Position numbers and translations under genes: made by a program. DNA of 64,000 bases, taken from positions 30,316,053 to 30,380,052 of the forward strand of contig OY821775.1 in the NCBI GenBank assembly GCA_963682175.1, given 5' to 3'. Below, in pieces: positions 1 to 11,169 of this stretch. Numbering within the stretch: position 1 is the first letter of the stretch; the number at the start of each line of letters is the position of its first letter. The notes beneath the pieces are model-generated. The model worked only from the letters and a program-made list of their open reading frames with translations. It did not search any database and was not told the origin of the DNA. This DNA is from Triglochin maritima (lineage: Eukaryota > Streptophyta > Magnoliopsida > Alismatales > Juncaginaceae).

Positions 1-593
1 TCTCCTACTATCGACAAAGTGGGCAACGCCGATCAGGTCATGACGGTCGGGACCGGATCACTCTCCTAATGCGCCCGAAATCCTTAGGGCCAATGTCTAC
101 TTGATTTTAAAAATTAGGCTCTTTATTAGTGTGGTTTGTGGGGTGAAGGAAAGGGTGATGAAATCCCCCACCTTATCTTTTATGGGACAACCCCTCCTTA
201 GTAGCGTTTTGGAGTCCTAATCTAGCAATCAACTCTCCAAATAAACGCTCAACTCACACTTGTTGCAATGCACTTCCTACTAACTAATGCATGTCATACG
301 AAATGCATGAATGAGAGTAGAAGGTGCGTACCTCACGCCAGCACTCATCAACTGAAAATAAAGCTAAAATAAAAGACAATCTAAATGCTTAAGTCACATA
401 CATGGTGCATGACCTAAACAAGAAAGAATGCCTAGTCTTTTGCTTTGAGTTTTAGGGTCCAAGTTGCTTAAAGGAGGTTTGATTATGGATCAGGGAACAA
501 ACTGTAAGTCAAAACATGCCAAATTGAATCCCAGATCACTACATCAATTATGCAAACAGACCAAAGAAATAAGAGAGCCAACAGAGCTTACCA

Positions 594-632
594 GACCGCC
601 AATTGGCGGTCTCGGGCCGCTGATTGGCGGTC
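594..632. promoter_or_regulatory. Paired dyads in the leader of copy A
   Basis: Two 18-bp near-palindromes of the form GACCGCCAATTGGCGGTC start at 594 and 615, an offset of 21 bp. The same pair type occurs in the LTR at 1784/1805. Copy B keeps only one dyad at the equivalent leader position (about 21571). The role is unknown. Confidence 0.7.
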
Positions 633-767
633 TGAAGTTCTCAGCTTGACTCCAAACTTCTCCAGGCATTCCTCCTGATGACTCCAAGTCTCCTAAAACA
701 AAGTAAAACTACAAAAAACAAATTAAATCCACTCGAATCATCCAAACAAGAGTCTGGACTGGCACCT

Positions 768-784
768 CCCCGGCAACGACGCCA
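768..784 (-). promoter_or_regulatory. Primer-binding site, tRNA-Asp type, copy A
   Basis: The plus strand reads CCCCGGCAACGACGCCA, six bases before the LTR edge at 791. It matches the 3' end of plant tRNA-Asp(GUC) with CCA except for one G-to-A change relative to copy B. This mismatch inside the primer site may weaken priming in this copy. Confidence 0.85.
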
Positions 785-790
785 AAAACT

Positions 791-2190
791 TGTTGAACGT
801 TTTATTTAAACCGCAAGTGCACGGCCGCGATGAAGCGGTGGCAAGTACGGGTCGTCCTCAGGGAGGTGAGCAGCCTCTTGTTTATCAGAAATCAAGTGGC
901 AAAAATTGGGGGAGAAAGATTGATTATGCTACTCTACACTAAACTACGCTAAGAAGTATGAAATGCGAAAGGAAGAACCCAACAATGAAATAAGAACTAA
1001 GCTAAGAGCAAAGGAAGAATGCTGGAATACAGAAATGGAAAACCCCTAAGGGGTGGAGTGAGTGCACACATGCAAAGAGGTGGGTGTAGAATGCATTCTT
1101 TAAGCACATGAAGGTGGTGTTTATCAAGCATAGGAAGTGTCTAAATGTTATGGCAAAACCTATCAATCTATTCGCCAACTTAGTCGATTAACATTTACAT
1201 ATGCAAGTTGTTTATTTTAGAACCTAAACAAGCATGAGAGTTGTCTAATAATTTTGGCAAAACTCATCAAGTTATAAATTATATCCTAAACAAGCAAGCA
1301 TACATTCACGTTTTATCAACACATCAAAAATAAAGCATTCATCCCATTCTCTAATGCATGTATGTACATCTACTCCACCCCCCAAAGGGGATGAAACTAC
1401 TCACTAAACATTACACTAATTATTAAACTAAACAAAGAAAGCATATTAACTAAGCTAATAAAACTAATGGAATGAGATTAAGCAAAGCAAAACAAGAAAC
1501 ATAAAACAAACAACATAATAAAGAAAACTTGTATTAAAATGACTCACATTAAAAGTAGAATCCTCCTACTTTAGTGTGTGCTTCAAGGCCTCACTTCTAG
1601 TAGGAAGAATAGCCACTTAAAATATGGAGTGATTACAAAGGAAGGTGAAGAGTTCTATTTATAGGCATGGAAAAAGCTAATCCGAGACAATCCCCCGATG
1701 TGGGACTAAACCAATACCACAAATGGACTAAGCATACACTAATACACATGCTACAGAAAACTAAGCGGATCCTGGGCTATATGGACCGCCAATTAGCGGT
1801 TCCAGACCGCCAATTGGCGGTCTATAAGCTTTAGATCCGTCTGGTTTTCTTTGTGGGCTTTGCTTGAAGTATTTCTTGGTCTTGGATGCATCTACTTTGT
1901 TTATTGGAGCTCCGACCCGAATCCAATTGCTAAAATACTCCCCATGATGGTGTGGAGTATTTTGTTTTGCTATTAGGTCCTTCTATCTTGCGTTCAGGTC
2001 CTTCTCCCTTGCATTTTGGTCCCCAGATCTCATAATCCAGTCCTTTTCCCAGCTTTTGGGTCCTTTTATGTTTCATGTCTTCAAACCTATTTATTCCTGA
2101 AAACTAAATATAAAACTCGTAACACAGCATTGTTTAGGTGAAAGATAATGGATATAAGATACAAATATAAGCATGAAATGATGTCAATCA
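791..2190 (-). repeat. 5' LTR of copy A
   Basis: A 1400-bp LTR bounded by TG at 791 and CA at 2190. In its own sense it begins TGATTGACATC and ends CAACA, like copy B. It differs from the copy B LTRs by scattered substitutions and small indels, so it is a distinct, somewhat older insertion. A TATA box (minus sense) lies near 1660 in the segment reading tctatttatagg. Confidence 0.9.
1784..1822. promoter_or_regulatory. Paired LTR dyads, 21-bp offset, copy A
   Basis: Dyads start at 1784 and 1805, each matching GACCGCCAATTGGCGGTC with at most two changes. In the sense of the element they lie upstream of the TATA box (near 1660), in the presumed U3 promoter region. Confidence 0.75.
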
Positions 2191-3081
2191 CATACCGAGG
2201 GATTGTCCTGTATTACCTTTTTCTATGGCTATAAATAGAACTCTTCCTCCTCCTTTGTATCCCATCTCTCTCTTGGTGGGCATCCTCTCTACTAGGAGTA
2301 AAATCCTTGCAGCAAAAAACCTAGTGAAGAGAGGCTACTTTTAATTGAGTCAGTAATAATAGATGTTTTGTTATGTTTTCTTCATATTGTCTCTTTTCAA
2401 TTCTTGCATACTTAGTTAACTTGTTTGTTTTAGTCTTCTTATAATTAGTTTAAGCATGTTTTCTTTCCTTAGTATAAATGTTAGTTTAAATATGTGTGAG
2501 TAGTTCCATCACCCTTAGGGGGTGGAGTAGATGTCTATACATGTTATGTAGATGGTATGAATGCTAACATTGTTGTATGTGAGAAATGTTAGTATGCTTG
2601 TTTGAATTAATAAGAACTCTTACTTGATGGTTTCTGCCATAATGTTTAGGTACATTCCATGCTTGTTTATGTTCTTAATAACAAACTTGTCTTGCTCATA
2701 TTAATCACCTATGTTAGTGCTTTGAATGATAGTTCTTGCCATTAGGTACTTCTTATGCATTAACAAACACTAACTACACTTGAGATTATTGTATGCATTC
2801 ACCACAATTATTTCATGTGTACACACACTCCACCCCTTAGGGGTTTTCCATTCCTGATTTGTATCTTCTTTTATTAGTTGCTTAGTTTTAGTTCGTTTTG
2901 TGCTTTCATTTCCTTCCTTGTTGCTACTAGTTTAGTGTAGTTTAGTTTAATCAATCTTTATCTCATTTGTTTCCTACTCGCCTTTGAACTAACCAAAGTC
3001 GACACACCTCCTTGTGGATCAACTCGTATTTGTCACCGCTTCAACGCAGCCGTTCACTTGCGATTATTATAAAACGTTCCA
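2191..3081 (+). repeat. LTR fragment (plus sense) that was the target of copy A
   Basis: The stretch aligns with the downstream two thirds of the solo LTR at 52549-53811: the GGGATTGTCC block, the TATA box at 2230-2237 (TATAAATA), the block around the CCCTTAGGGGGTGGAG motif, and the U5-like end with CCACCGCTTCAACGC. The first part is missing because copy A inserted here; it should lie beyond the left edge. The end is eroded (CGTTCCA instead of CGTTCAACA). Confidence 0.8.
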
Positions 3082-3387
3082 GGCTCCTATAGGTCAGAGA
3101 CCATTCATATCAATTCTCTTCACTATAAAGAATCTCATCTTGATTCCAAATCAAGGTGACTACTTCATAATGCACTAATCTCAAATCCTTCACAAAAGAT
3201 CATTCGAAATTGTCTCATCTCTGCTCGCTACCCAGGCACCAGAGTGAATGCTCATGAGAGTAAGTCATTCTTTCAACCAATTGACATATCATGTTTTAGG
3301 GTACAATAACAAGCAACGATAATGTATATAACAATATAGTCGAAATAAAAAATTAATCCAAATATCAAGCAGTCAAACATGTGAATA
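3082..3387. other. Unassigned stretch
   Basis: No open frame, terminal repeat or recognisable protein homology. It lies between an LTR end and a Copia RNase H remnant, so it is probably eroded retroelement sequence. Confidence 0.4.
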
Positions 3388-3740
3388 CATCACAATCTAT
3401 GAAAACCCAAGGACTTCATATGACACAGAAACGGATCCTTTACTGTTTCCTTGGTAAGTAGGTTGACTACCATTTGACTTATAGACATGTTTCAACATAA
3501 CTTCTCTTCTTGCTATAATGTCTCTCACAAAATAACATCTAACTTGTATGTGCTTGGTCTTCGATGATACTCGTGGTCTTAAACATAGCAAATCACAACA
3601 ATACTATCACAATAAACAACAACTAACTCAACAAATCCATGTGTCAATCTAGTGTGTTATAAGAACCTTCAAAACCAAGTAGCTACTTGTACCAGAGAAA
3701 ATCATGCAACATACTTCATTCCATGGTCTACAAGACAATA
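3388..3740 (-). pseudogene. Copia RNase H fragment
   Basis: Minus-strand frames contain the signature of the C-terminal end of Copia polyproteins: a block like SxTKHIxVRxxFVRDII (about 3480-3570), then a leucine- and threonine-rich block near LLTK and a final block ending GFHRL near 3400, as in the usual RxKHIDxRYHFIRE...ADxLTK arrangement. A frameshift separates the two blocks. Upstream, a TEAEY-like trace at about 3700-3730 fits the RNase H core. Stops and shifts show it is dead; no LTR can be tied to it. Confidence 0.65.
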
Positions 3741-3789
3741 CAAGCTTGGTAACACACCTGTAGTTAGTCATCCTTTTGAGATGCCTCAT

Positions 3790-5210
3790 AATTTTCTCAA
3801 TCATTTTCCAATATATACTCCATGCCTGGCTTGGATTGATATCAACTCACCATGCACACAGTATCCTTTTGGCCTTTTTAGGCAAGACATATAATACAAT
3901 GCTATTGGAGTGAGAACCGAATTAATCATCGTGATTTGACCTCTGATTGACAAGTGCTTCGTAGTCCAACTCTCAATTTTGTGTTCAATCTTTTGCAAAA
4001 TTGAGTTCCATTTTGATTGTGGCCCAGATTTAGGTTGCAAGGGAATGCCGAGATATTTAAAGGGCATTGTACTTAAAGTACCTCCCAAAATATTTTGGAG
4101 TATCAACGTGTCCGATTCAAGAACGTGGACACTAATGATGTTGGATTTTTTGAAATTTATTTTTAATCCCAATATTCCTTCAAAGATAACTAGGATTCTT
4201 TTTATGTTAATCATGATGAACAAATTTGGCTTAAGAAATAGGATAGTGTCATTTGCAAATTGAAAATTGAGAAAAGCTTCTTCTCTGATCTTAATACTCT
4301 CAAGAATCCCATTCTGGGCTCCCAATTTTAAGATACTATTTAGGAAATTTGCCGCTATGATGAACAAAAGTGGAGATAAAGGATCCCCTTGTTGAACTCC
4401 ATTTTTTCCCATAAAATAACCTTCAGGATTGCCATTAATTAGTATCAATTCCTTGGAAGTGGATATTCAAAGTTCAATCCAGTCACACCAAACTTTGGGG
4501 AATCCTAACCCCTTCAAATTAGCTAGAGAAAATTCCAGTCTAGTTTGTCGAAAACATTCTCAAAATCCAATTTTAGAACGACACCAAGTGTTTTATTTTT
4601 GTAAAGATTATGTGTTTCTTGGGCAACTATCATAGTGTCTGTAATTTGCCTGCCTTTTAAGAAGGCGATTTGAGAGTAAGGGATTATATCAATGTCAATG
4701 CTAACACTTTTGAGATGATCTTATAAGAGCTTGATATTAAAAAGATTGGGTGTAGATCTTTAACTTATTCAATAGTACTTTTTTGGGAATTAAAGCAATG
4801 AAACCTTGGTTGAAATTGAGAAAGTCCTTCTTGGTGAGTTGCTTATTGTGTAGTTGTAGCAAAAGTCAGAAAATGTCTCCTTTTCGGAGTGCCCAGTACT
4901 ACTGGATGAATTTGAATACTGCTTCCTTGATTTCATCTTCATAAAATGGTTTAATGAAATCTTCTCATTCGTAGATTTTATTTGGGGGCACCAGATCCCA
5001 CAAAATTGGAATTTGTACATTGGGGGTCCATTGAACAACTTATAAAAATGTTCAATAATTTCTCTATTGATTTTGTCTTTCGAGAAGCAGTTGGACAATC
5101 TATTTTAAGAGATGAAATGTGATTTTGTCATTTTTGGCATTAGGTGTCTGATGAAACAAGTTTGTGTTAAGATCACCCTCTTGTAACCATTGAATTCCTA
5201 GTACAAGACA
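3790..5210 (-). pseudogene. LINE (L1-type) reverse transcriptase pseudogene
   Basis: The longest open stretch (4448 down to 3801, 215 aa) holds the RT fingers-palm block GVQQGDPLSPLLF and further palm blocks ending in a PFKYLGIPL-like motif and a SIRGQITMINSVL-like motif typical of plant LINEs. The active-site box reads FANDT where functional LINEs have F/YADDT, so a catalytic aspartate is changed to asparagine. Upstream, in other minus-strand frames, a LKLDFENVFD-like box (near 4580), a GRQITDT-like box (near 4640) and a WLQEGDLNTNLFH-like box (near 5180) mark the preceding RT segments. Several stops and frameshifts separate them. No endonuclease or poly(A) tail is visible, so it is a truncated internal piece. 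Confidence 0.85.
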
Positions 5211-5379
5211 ACATACATTAGGCTTCCGATAGTGTAGGTGTATGGAACTCTGTCCACTTTGGCTTTCTTCTTAGGAGTCTTAGGATGTAAATTAAGGCTC
5301 AAATGCAAACACTCCCAGTAGGAGTAACGATTGCTTTGCATATTTTTCATTTAGTGTCATTCAAAGATATGGTTAATGA

Positions 5380-5830
5380 AAATACAAGAAAAACATGGTT
5401 CACTGACGGATAGCTATCCATCAGTGAACTATTTGTCAAAGCAAATAGTCGTACAACGATACATATCAATATACGTCGATCTATTTTAGCACAGATGGAT
5501 GGGATGAGAAACATGGACAAACAAATGTCATCGGTTATTAGCTTTTATTTTTGCCATCGAAGCATATACTACCACTGATGGATATATACCATCGGTGTAG
5601 GTTTTGGAATATTTAGATGGTGACAAACCAAATTTTATGGCTCCAAAACACTACGGATGAATGAATTAACCAACACCGATGGAGAATGTTCATTGGTGTT
5701 AGTTTATTAACATTAACCGATGGATAATGTCCATCGGTGCAAATTTTAAAATGTGATAGTTAATTATCTCCAACGAATGATAAAAAAATCACCGACAGAT
5801 AAGTACCATCAGTGGTTCTTTAAATTGGTT
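5380..5830. mobile_element. CACTA-like terminal region with CCGATGGA inverted repeats
   Basis: Five imperfect inverted repeats occur, each with arms like CACCGATGGA and TCCATCGGTG around a short AT spacer, near 5401, 5573, 5670, 5716 and 5790. Such clustered subterminal repeats are characteristic of plant CACTA (En/Spm) transposon ends. Just before the first repeat, aatacaagaaaaac resembles a degraded CACTACAAGAAAA terminus. I found no matching second terminus or transposase, so this is one end of a broken element. Confidence 0.55.
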
Positions 5831-6170
5831 ACCCGACTTGGCATCCCCTTCATTCGTCTTCTTCTCTCAAACCCTAATCTCCTCCCCGCCTTTTGCCCCA
5901 CCGCGCCACCACTTGTTATGCCTAATCTCCTCTACGCTGCATTGCTAACTCCGTCTTATCACCGACAATAACCATCCTTCTGTCCTCACTTCTGATCACC
6001 TCTTGCACCTCCACACCCCTGACCACCTCTTCTCCAAACCTCCGACCACCTCCTCCACCACCGCACCGCGGACCTCCTCCAGACCGACCACCACACCCCA
6101 TCCACCTCCGTCCTACCCAGTGATAATATATCATTTTTATCTTCACTATTATCTTATTTTTATATTTGAA
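5831..6170. other. C-rich, gene-leader-like stretch
   Basis: The stretch begins with a pyrimidine-rich, CAAACCCTAATC-containing sequence typical of plant 5' leaders, followed by a strongly C-rich segment. Open frames here are low-complexity (for example glycine-rich on the minus strand) and I do not trust them as genes. It could be the 5' exon region of the CACTA-like element or a captured gene fragment. Confidence 0.3.
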
Positions 6171-6892
6171 TAATGCTTTGTCGTGTGTTTTGTTTTCATT
6201 TGCAGGTTAAAAGAAAATAGATACAATTGTTGAAAATATTGAAAAGTGAAAGGACCTAAATGCAAAATCTAATATGTAAAATGAAAGTTCAAGGGCATGA
6301 TACAAGAAATCCACTCCACATGTCTATGCTCTACTGTGCTGCAAATTGATGGGAAAAATACTCAAATTATAGGTGTCGATTCGGATTATTCAATTAACAT
6401 CAAATAGGAATGTTCGGTAAGGAAAATCTGAACTGCTAGCATATGCCGCTTGTGTTATTCATAACATCGACATCCAAATACAAAATTTGATGATTCCAGA
6501 TCTGTTGGAACAAAAATTTAAAAGGTAAAATATTTGTGTCGCGTATGACTAGCAAAATTTTGAGGATACGAGGGTGAAAAACGTGTGTCAAGACAGACTG
6601 TATCTGGAAACTAGACAATCGACAGATCATCAATAATTTGTGCATAAATGTCTTCTCCAATATCCAAATAAGGGGATTCCAGGCTCATTACAAAGATGAT
6701 TTCAGAATACGCAACGTTTGTATTTTACATATGTCCAAATTAGGATCCTAATGGGTTCATAAAGGGCATGGACGTTAACTAATTTGAGGAAACATGAAAC
6801 CCTACTTGTATTGGATATATAAAGGGCTGCAAAGGAGAGAGTACCTCTTCCTCCACAACCCAATCTTTCTTGTTTCCTTTTTAACAAGTGTA
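6171..6892 (+). repeat. Probable LTR remnant
   Basis: The phrase GTGAAAGGACCTAAATGCAAAA resembles that near the start of the other Gypsy-type LTRs in the window, and a promoter-like GGATATATAAAGGGC lies at about 6814 followed by a short leader. Neither terminus is preserved and no target duplication can be found; the Copia sequence starts abruptly at about 6893. Confidence 0.4.
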
Positions 6893-6988
6893 TGTACACC
6901 AAAAACCAAAATGGTTTGGGTACAAATAGCTAATGTCGAAGAATCCAAGGTTATTTGGGTTCCAAAATCTTCACTTGTAGATACTTAG
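6893..6988 (+). pseudogene. C-terminal tail of a Copia gag
   Basis: The frame ends in the repeated PKTKMVW...VWVPKSS pattern followed by a stop, the same tail as the Copia gag at 37745-39219. Only about 30 residues remain; everything 5' of it is lost. It belongs to the same family as the element at 36194. Confidence 0.7.
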
Positions 6989-7513
6989 TAGGAGGATGAT
7001 CGGTAGTGATCAACTCAAACAATAAAAGCTTGATCTTAAGCTTCAAAGAAAATATTTGGATTGAATTCATAAAGCCGTCGTCGCTATTGAAAGGAGATTG
7101 GAACCAATACGATCAAAAGTTGGTTAAAATGTTTCAATCCTCTTAGTCTTATTGAATTGGTTCTAATATAGGGCTACTAAATGATAAAATGTTATCATAC
7201 ATCATCTCTTTTAGGCCTTAGTGATAAGGTGAGCATATAATGTTTTATCATCCAATTAAGGGGGAGAGCTTACTTATGTAATCCTAACATTTGCCTCCTA
7301 TGCTCATAATGTTTTGATGTGATTGATGTCAAAAGGGAGAGAATGATAAGGATTGAGCTTCAATTGTTTCATACTATGCATATTAATAATGGAGTATTAT
7401 ATACATGCATAGTTTACATATATGAAGGGGGAGAATCATATAGAAAATGGGAGAATTTCAATTGAATCTCAAGCATTAAGATATAGGTTTGCCATTATTA
7501 AAAAGGGGGAGAT
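6989..7513 (+). other. Copia 3' non-coding region with repeated GGGGGAGA tracts
   Basis: No coding sequence. Five purine tracts of the form A/GAGGGGGAGA occur at about 7260, 7332, 7425, 7448 and 7503; the last abuts the LTR start TGTTGGC and is the polypurine tract. The same arrangement is found at 40817-41101 in the more complete family member. Confidence 0.7.
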
Positions 7514-8160
7514 TGTTGGCTTTTAGGCCATAATCTATATTAATTTTGATGATTAATCAACTTAATCTTAATCAATCAACCTAATCAATCAAAGTGAGCA
7601 AACATGATTCCATGCATTGCACATATACTTGTATACTTGCAATCATCTTAATAGGTTGATCAAGATTCATCAAGAAAAGGAGCATTGGATAAAGGCATCA
7701 AGACTCAAGACTTGTAATCAAAGCTTTGGACCAAGACATGTAATTTTATATTTATTGAGGGCAAAACTCGTGCTAACTTTGGTCATCCGAATCGCATGTG
7801 GTCAATACGCTTATATAATCAGAGACTGACCTATGGTTATTGTCAACCTTGAAATAGTGAACCAAACTCCATTCAGTGAATTGAACATAAATAGGTTGAA
7901 ATTAGAAATTGTTATTGGAAGTTGGTGAACGGTGATCCGAATCCAATTCGGCCAACTGAATGCTTATTTCAGACCAATCCAACCATCATGTTTCAGACTA
8001 CCGTTCCTTAAATGGTCGACCAAACCTACCTTGAAATCTACCCGAGCTTAAAGCACATTCTTGCTTCTCATTGGTCCAAATCTGGTCAACTCCCAATGAC
8101 TAGTAGAGCTTGAAAGCTTATAAATAGGGTCTCCAGTTGATAGTTTGGTTGTGTTTGTTG
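7514..8160 (+). repeat. Truncated Copia 3' LTR
   Basis: It starts TGTTGGCTTTTAGGCC right after the polypurine tract and follows the 36194 LTR to its TATA region (ATAAATAGG near 8117), then stops at hAT sequence. It is strongly diverged. Even so, dyad pairs of the family survive at 7930/7949 and 7994/8013, both 19 bp apart. Confidence 0.75.
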
Positions 8161-8177
8161 ATGCTACAAAATGACTT

Positions 8178-8944
8178 TTGGGTACAAAGTATCCTACTTT
8201 AAACTACTATTTTAATGAAATATACATTGTTCATGTTTCATTGAAAACTTGGTGTGACAGTCGACATCCTTTCATCTTTGCCATGGCACAAACAATGACA
8301 CTAAAGAAGGAAAAATATTGGGGCAAAATTAATTTTTTGTTCACCGCCGCTTGTATACTTGATCCAAGGTTCAAAATGAAATCAGTAGAGTATTTCTTTG
8401 GGTTTGTATATGAAACTTGGGAGGTAGATAGAATGGTTGAATATGTTCATACCAAATTTGTGCGGCTATATGGAATGTATAAATCAGAATTTGGCAGCAC
8501 TTCAGTTAATCAGAATTTGAGGTCTTTTGACAAAGAACAAGGCTCTAATGTGTAAGTTCATGCATCGGAAAGAAATTCTAAACCGTCTCTACATAAAATT
8601 CTTGGTCAGTTTCTTCAAAACACATCATCGCAGCATCAAAATCAGATTTAGATATTCATCTAGATGAAGGGATTGTAATGTCGAATGATGATGATTTTGA
8701 TGTGATGGAATGGTGGAAGTTAAATGAGGCCAAATATTCCATTCTTTTGATAATGGCTCGTGATATTTTGGCTATCTCCGTATCAACGGTTGCTTCTGAA
8801 AGTGCCTTTAGTACCAAAGGAAGGGTGGTCGATCAATATAGAAGCCATTTGGATCCAAATACCATTGAAACTTTAATATATGGGCAAGACTGGCTAAGAC
8901 ACGAAGTGAGAGGTATTAAGTTAATGAATGCCTCTCATATATGA
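8178..8944 (+). pseudogene. hAT transposase C-terminus (RICESLEEPER type)
   Basis: Residues of the first open part (8178-8555) contain CILDPRFKMK, the hallmark of the RNase-H-like domain of plant hAT transposases, followed by a YETW...LYGMY-like stretch. The second part (to 8944) carries the hAT dimerisation domain: a WWKLNEAKYSIL-like block, a DILAISVSTVASESAFS block and a final block ending in EALIYGQDWL-like sequence, the usual hAT C-terminal order. A stop and a short frame disruption between 8555 and 8670, and the absent N-terminus, make it non-functional. Intact family members run to roughly 650-700 aa; about one third is left. Confidence 0.85.
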
Positions 8945-9200
8945 ATCATTTGTAAAGTTTGTATTATTTCCTAGTGTTTTTGTTTTACATGCAGATTCTA
9001 CTCTTCATGAATCAGAAGATGCACACTCTCAACACTCTTCTCAAGCTTGGAATGTGTTGATGTTCAAGAGAATTTGTCGGATGACAATTGTACCACTTAG
9101 ATGCATGTACTTGTTATACTTACAAGTATATAGCTTCTCCTAATCTGCCATTTTGATTTGTATGTCCTCACTAACTTTGGTAATGCAGGTGTTGGTAAAG

Positions 9201-9518
9201 AGTAGATGCTAATGAGCATGAGTTTCTTTTTGTGAAGACAGGATGAAGCATAGATATGTCAAACACAAGATATATAAAGTATAAGCTAATTTTTGGTTGC
9301 TATTCAAAGAGTAGATGCTGATGAACAAGACTTTCTTTTTATGAAGACAAGATAAAGCATAGATATGTCAAACACAAAATATATAAAGTATAGGCTAACT
9401 TTTGGTTGCTATTGAAAGAGTAGATGCCGATGAACAAGACTTTCTTTTTGTGAAGATAGGATGAAGCATAGATATGTCAAACACAAGATATATAAAGTAT
9501 AAGCTAACTTTTGGTTGA
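9201..9518 (+). repeat. 109-bp tandem repeat, about 2.9 copies
   Basis: Units start at 9201, 9310 and 9419, each beginning AGTAGATGC and containing TTTCTTTTTGTGAAGACA-like and GATATGTCAAACACAA blocks. The copies differ by a few substitutions. The array lies downstream of the transposase frame in the hAT 3' region. Confidence 0.9.
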
Positions 9519-10309
9519 TGAATAGCAAGGCTAAACGTTTTTGTTGTAATTTGACTAAGAATTATGTTTGTTTAAACTATTTTGGATCCTAGATGTTGGA
9601 TACTTCATACTTGGATGGTTTTGATCTCAATGGTTAATGGTTGGATGTTGTATATTTATTGCCTTGTGAATCTTTGATGTAATTTAAGCAGGTTAAGCTT
9701 TTAAATATATTATGAGTCTGTGTTATTTATTGATGCAAACATGCCAAACTACATATATTTTTGTTCAAATAGGGTAAATATTATAGGTTTTACTTTTGTT
9801 TATCAACCAAGTTGAAATTGAAGATTTGTTCAATTCAATTTCGGAAAATATCCAAATATCAATTAGTATTCAAAAATTTTGAAGTTTCGGATTTGAATTC
9901 GGATAGTTCTACTGATTTTGGATTCACATTCGAATTTGGTAATGCATTACGGAATTCAGATTCAAATTTGGATATACTATATATCCGAGTCAAAATATCT
10001 AGTTTGCACCCCTACAATGACGAATTCATACTTTAAAGAACAAACTCGTGTATTTAAAGGACATACATGTCCTTAAAATGACATCCTTGTTTTGTAGTTA
10101 ATAATTTTTGTAGTTCTGGATGCTAGAGGGAAGTTGATGGAAAATATTTCTGTTTCCATGAATGACAAAAACACAAGGAAATGTTATTTTTCAATGGGAA
10201 ATTGTATTTTTCGTATTGATAGGAAACAAATATTTAATACACAAACAAAAACACAAATAATTTGTAATCTCTTCCATAGAAATTAAGGGGAAGAGAGGTT
10301 TCTAATTAG

Positions 10310-10697
10310 GCACTGCATGAATACCCACAAAATAGTGTGCTCCGCCTCTATTGTCTGACACAACTTCGCCCTTGAACATAGCATTTTACGCAGCCCTAGG
10401 TCCATTACTTTATGGTCGGGTCCCTCCACCAGTGGTGCTAGTGTGCCATCGTCTTAGACGAAGTATCAGCAATAAAGGGTTGGCATCTCTGAGTTGCAGA
10501 TGCAGAATTTGCGGCTAATTGTGTAGGGGGGTGGCAGACCATAACTCTGTGGCCTTGAAACTGCACCTACATGTGCAATAGGGTAGTTGTGGGACCCCCG
10601 GTATATCAACAAGGGGATACCCTCCCCATATTGGTCCACCGAGTAGGTTCTTGTCATCACTTGAGTACTCGAAGATAGAATTTTGTTGGAAGGCCAT
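10310..10697 (-). pseudogene. GRF-type zinc-finger protein remnant
   Basis: Starting at the ATG at 10697, the minus strand opens with MAFQQNS, a serine/aspartate-rich segment, then a PYCTCRCSFKATELWSATP-like block, a CICNS-like block after a frameshift, and a HYFVWIHA-like end near 10330. The order CxC, C, then C-or-H followed by YFVW matches the GRF zinc finger, where four metal ligands surround a conserved aromatic-W end. Frameshifts and the weak final ligand show decay. The plus-strand homologue at 12701 supports the frame choice. Confidence 0.5.
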
Positions 10698-11169
10698 TTT
10701 TTTACTGGAGTAGTGGTAGTTGGACTTGTGTTGGAAGGGTTTAGGGTTTAGGAAGTATGAATGGAATATACTACATCCAATGATTTTATAGAAGGAATGG
10801 AACTATGGAAGGTTGAGCATCTTGGCATACCATGAACTGAAATGTTGTCTCCCTTCGTAACGACTACCAATGCAATAAGTCGCCAAATCTGAAAGGGTTT
10901 TTCGAAAAAACATGATTGTAGGTGACACAGTTTGTCATGAGTTTTTTCGCATTTCATTAGATGGTTATTTAGCTTTCAATAACTACTATCGGCTTTTGGA
11001 TACTCAAAAGTTTCCTTTAAAACTCAAAAGAGTCCTTAAACCACAAGTCTGCCCTTTGAAGGACACATGTGTCCTTTAAAGAATATGCATGTCCTTTAAA
11101 GGAAAGCACTTGTCTTTTCTTTAAAGAGTAGTTAAACCACATGCATGCCCTATAAAAGGCACAACTATG

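Larger units (their letters stand above)
1..2190 (-). mobile_element. Gag-only LTR retrotransposon, copy A, 5' part (leader and 5' LTR)
   Basis: Position 1 onward matches the leader of the intact copy B (from about 20978) nearly base for base, followed by a primer-binding site and an LTR. The element is read on the minus strand, so its 5' LTR lies at the right and its gag is outside the window to the left. It ends at 2190 with the family terminus and is followed by CATAC, the expected right target duplication; the left one is not visible. It sits inside an older plus-oriented LTR (2191-3081), whose preserved half resumes exactly after CATAC. Confidence 0.9.
8161..10015 (+). mobile_element. 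hAT transposon, 3' half
   Basis: It holds the C-terminal part of a hAT transposase, a long 3' untranslated region with a 109-bp tandem repeat, a region of short repeated motifs rich in TTCGGAT/GAATTC (about 9840-9990), and an end reading GTTTGCACCCCTA, which looks like a hAT terminal inverted repeat. The left half with BED zinc finger and the other terminus is missing; it abuts a Copia LTR. Confidence 0.65.

Noticed and set aside
5922..6146. Glycine-rich minus-strand protein
   Set aside because: Produced by a C-rich low-complexity stretch; no start context, homology or neighbour supports it.
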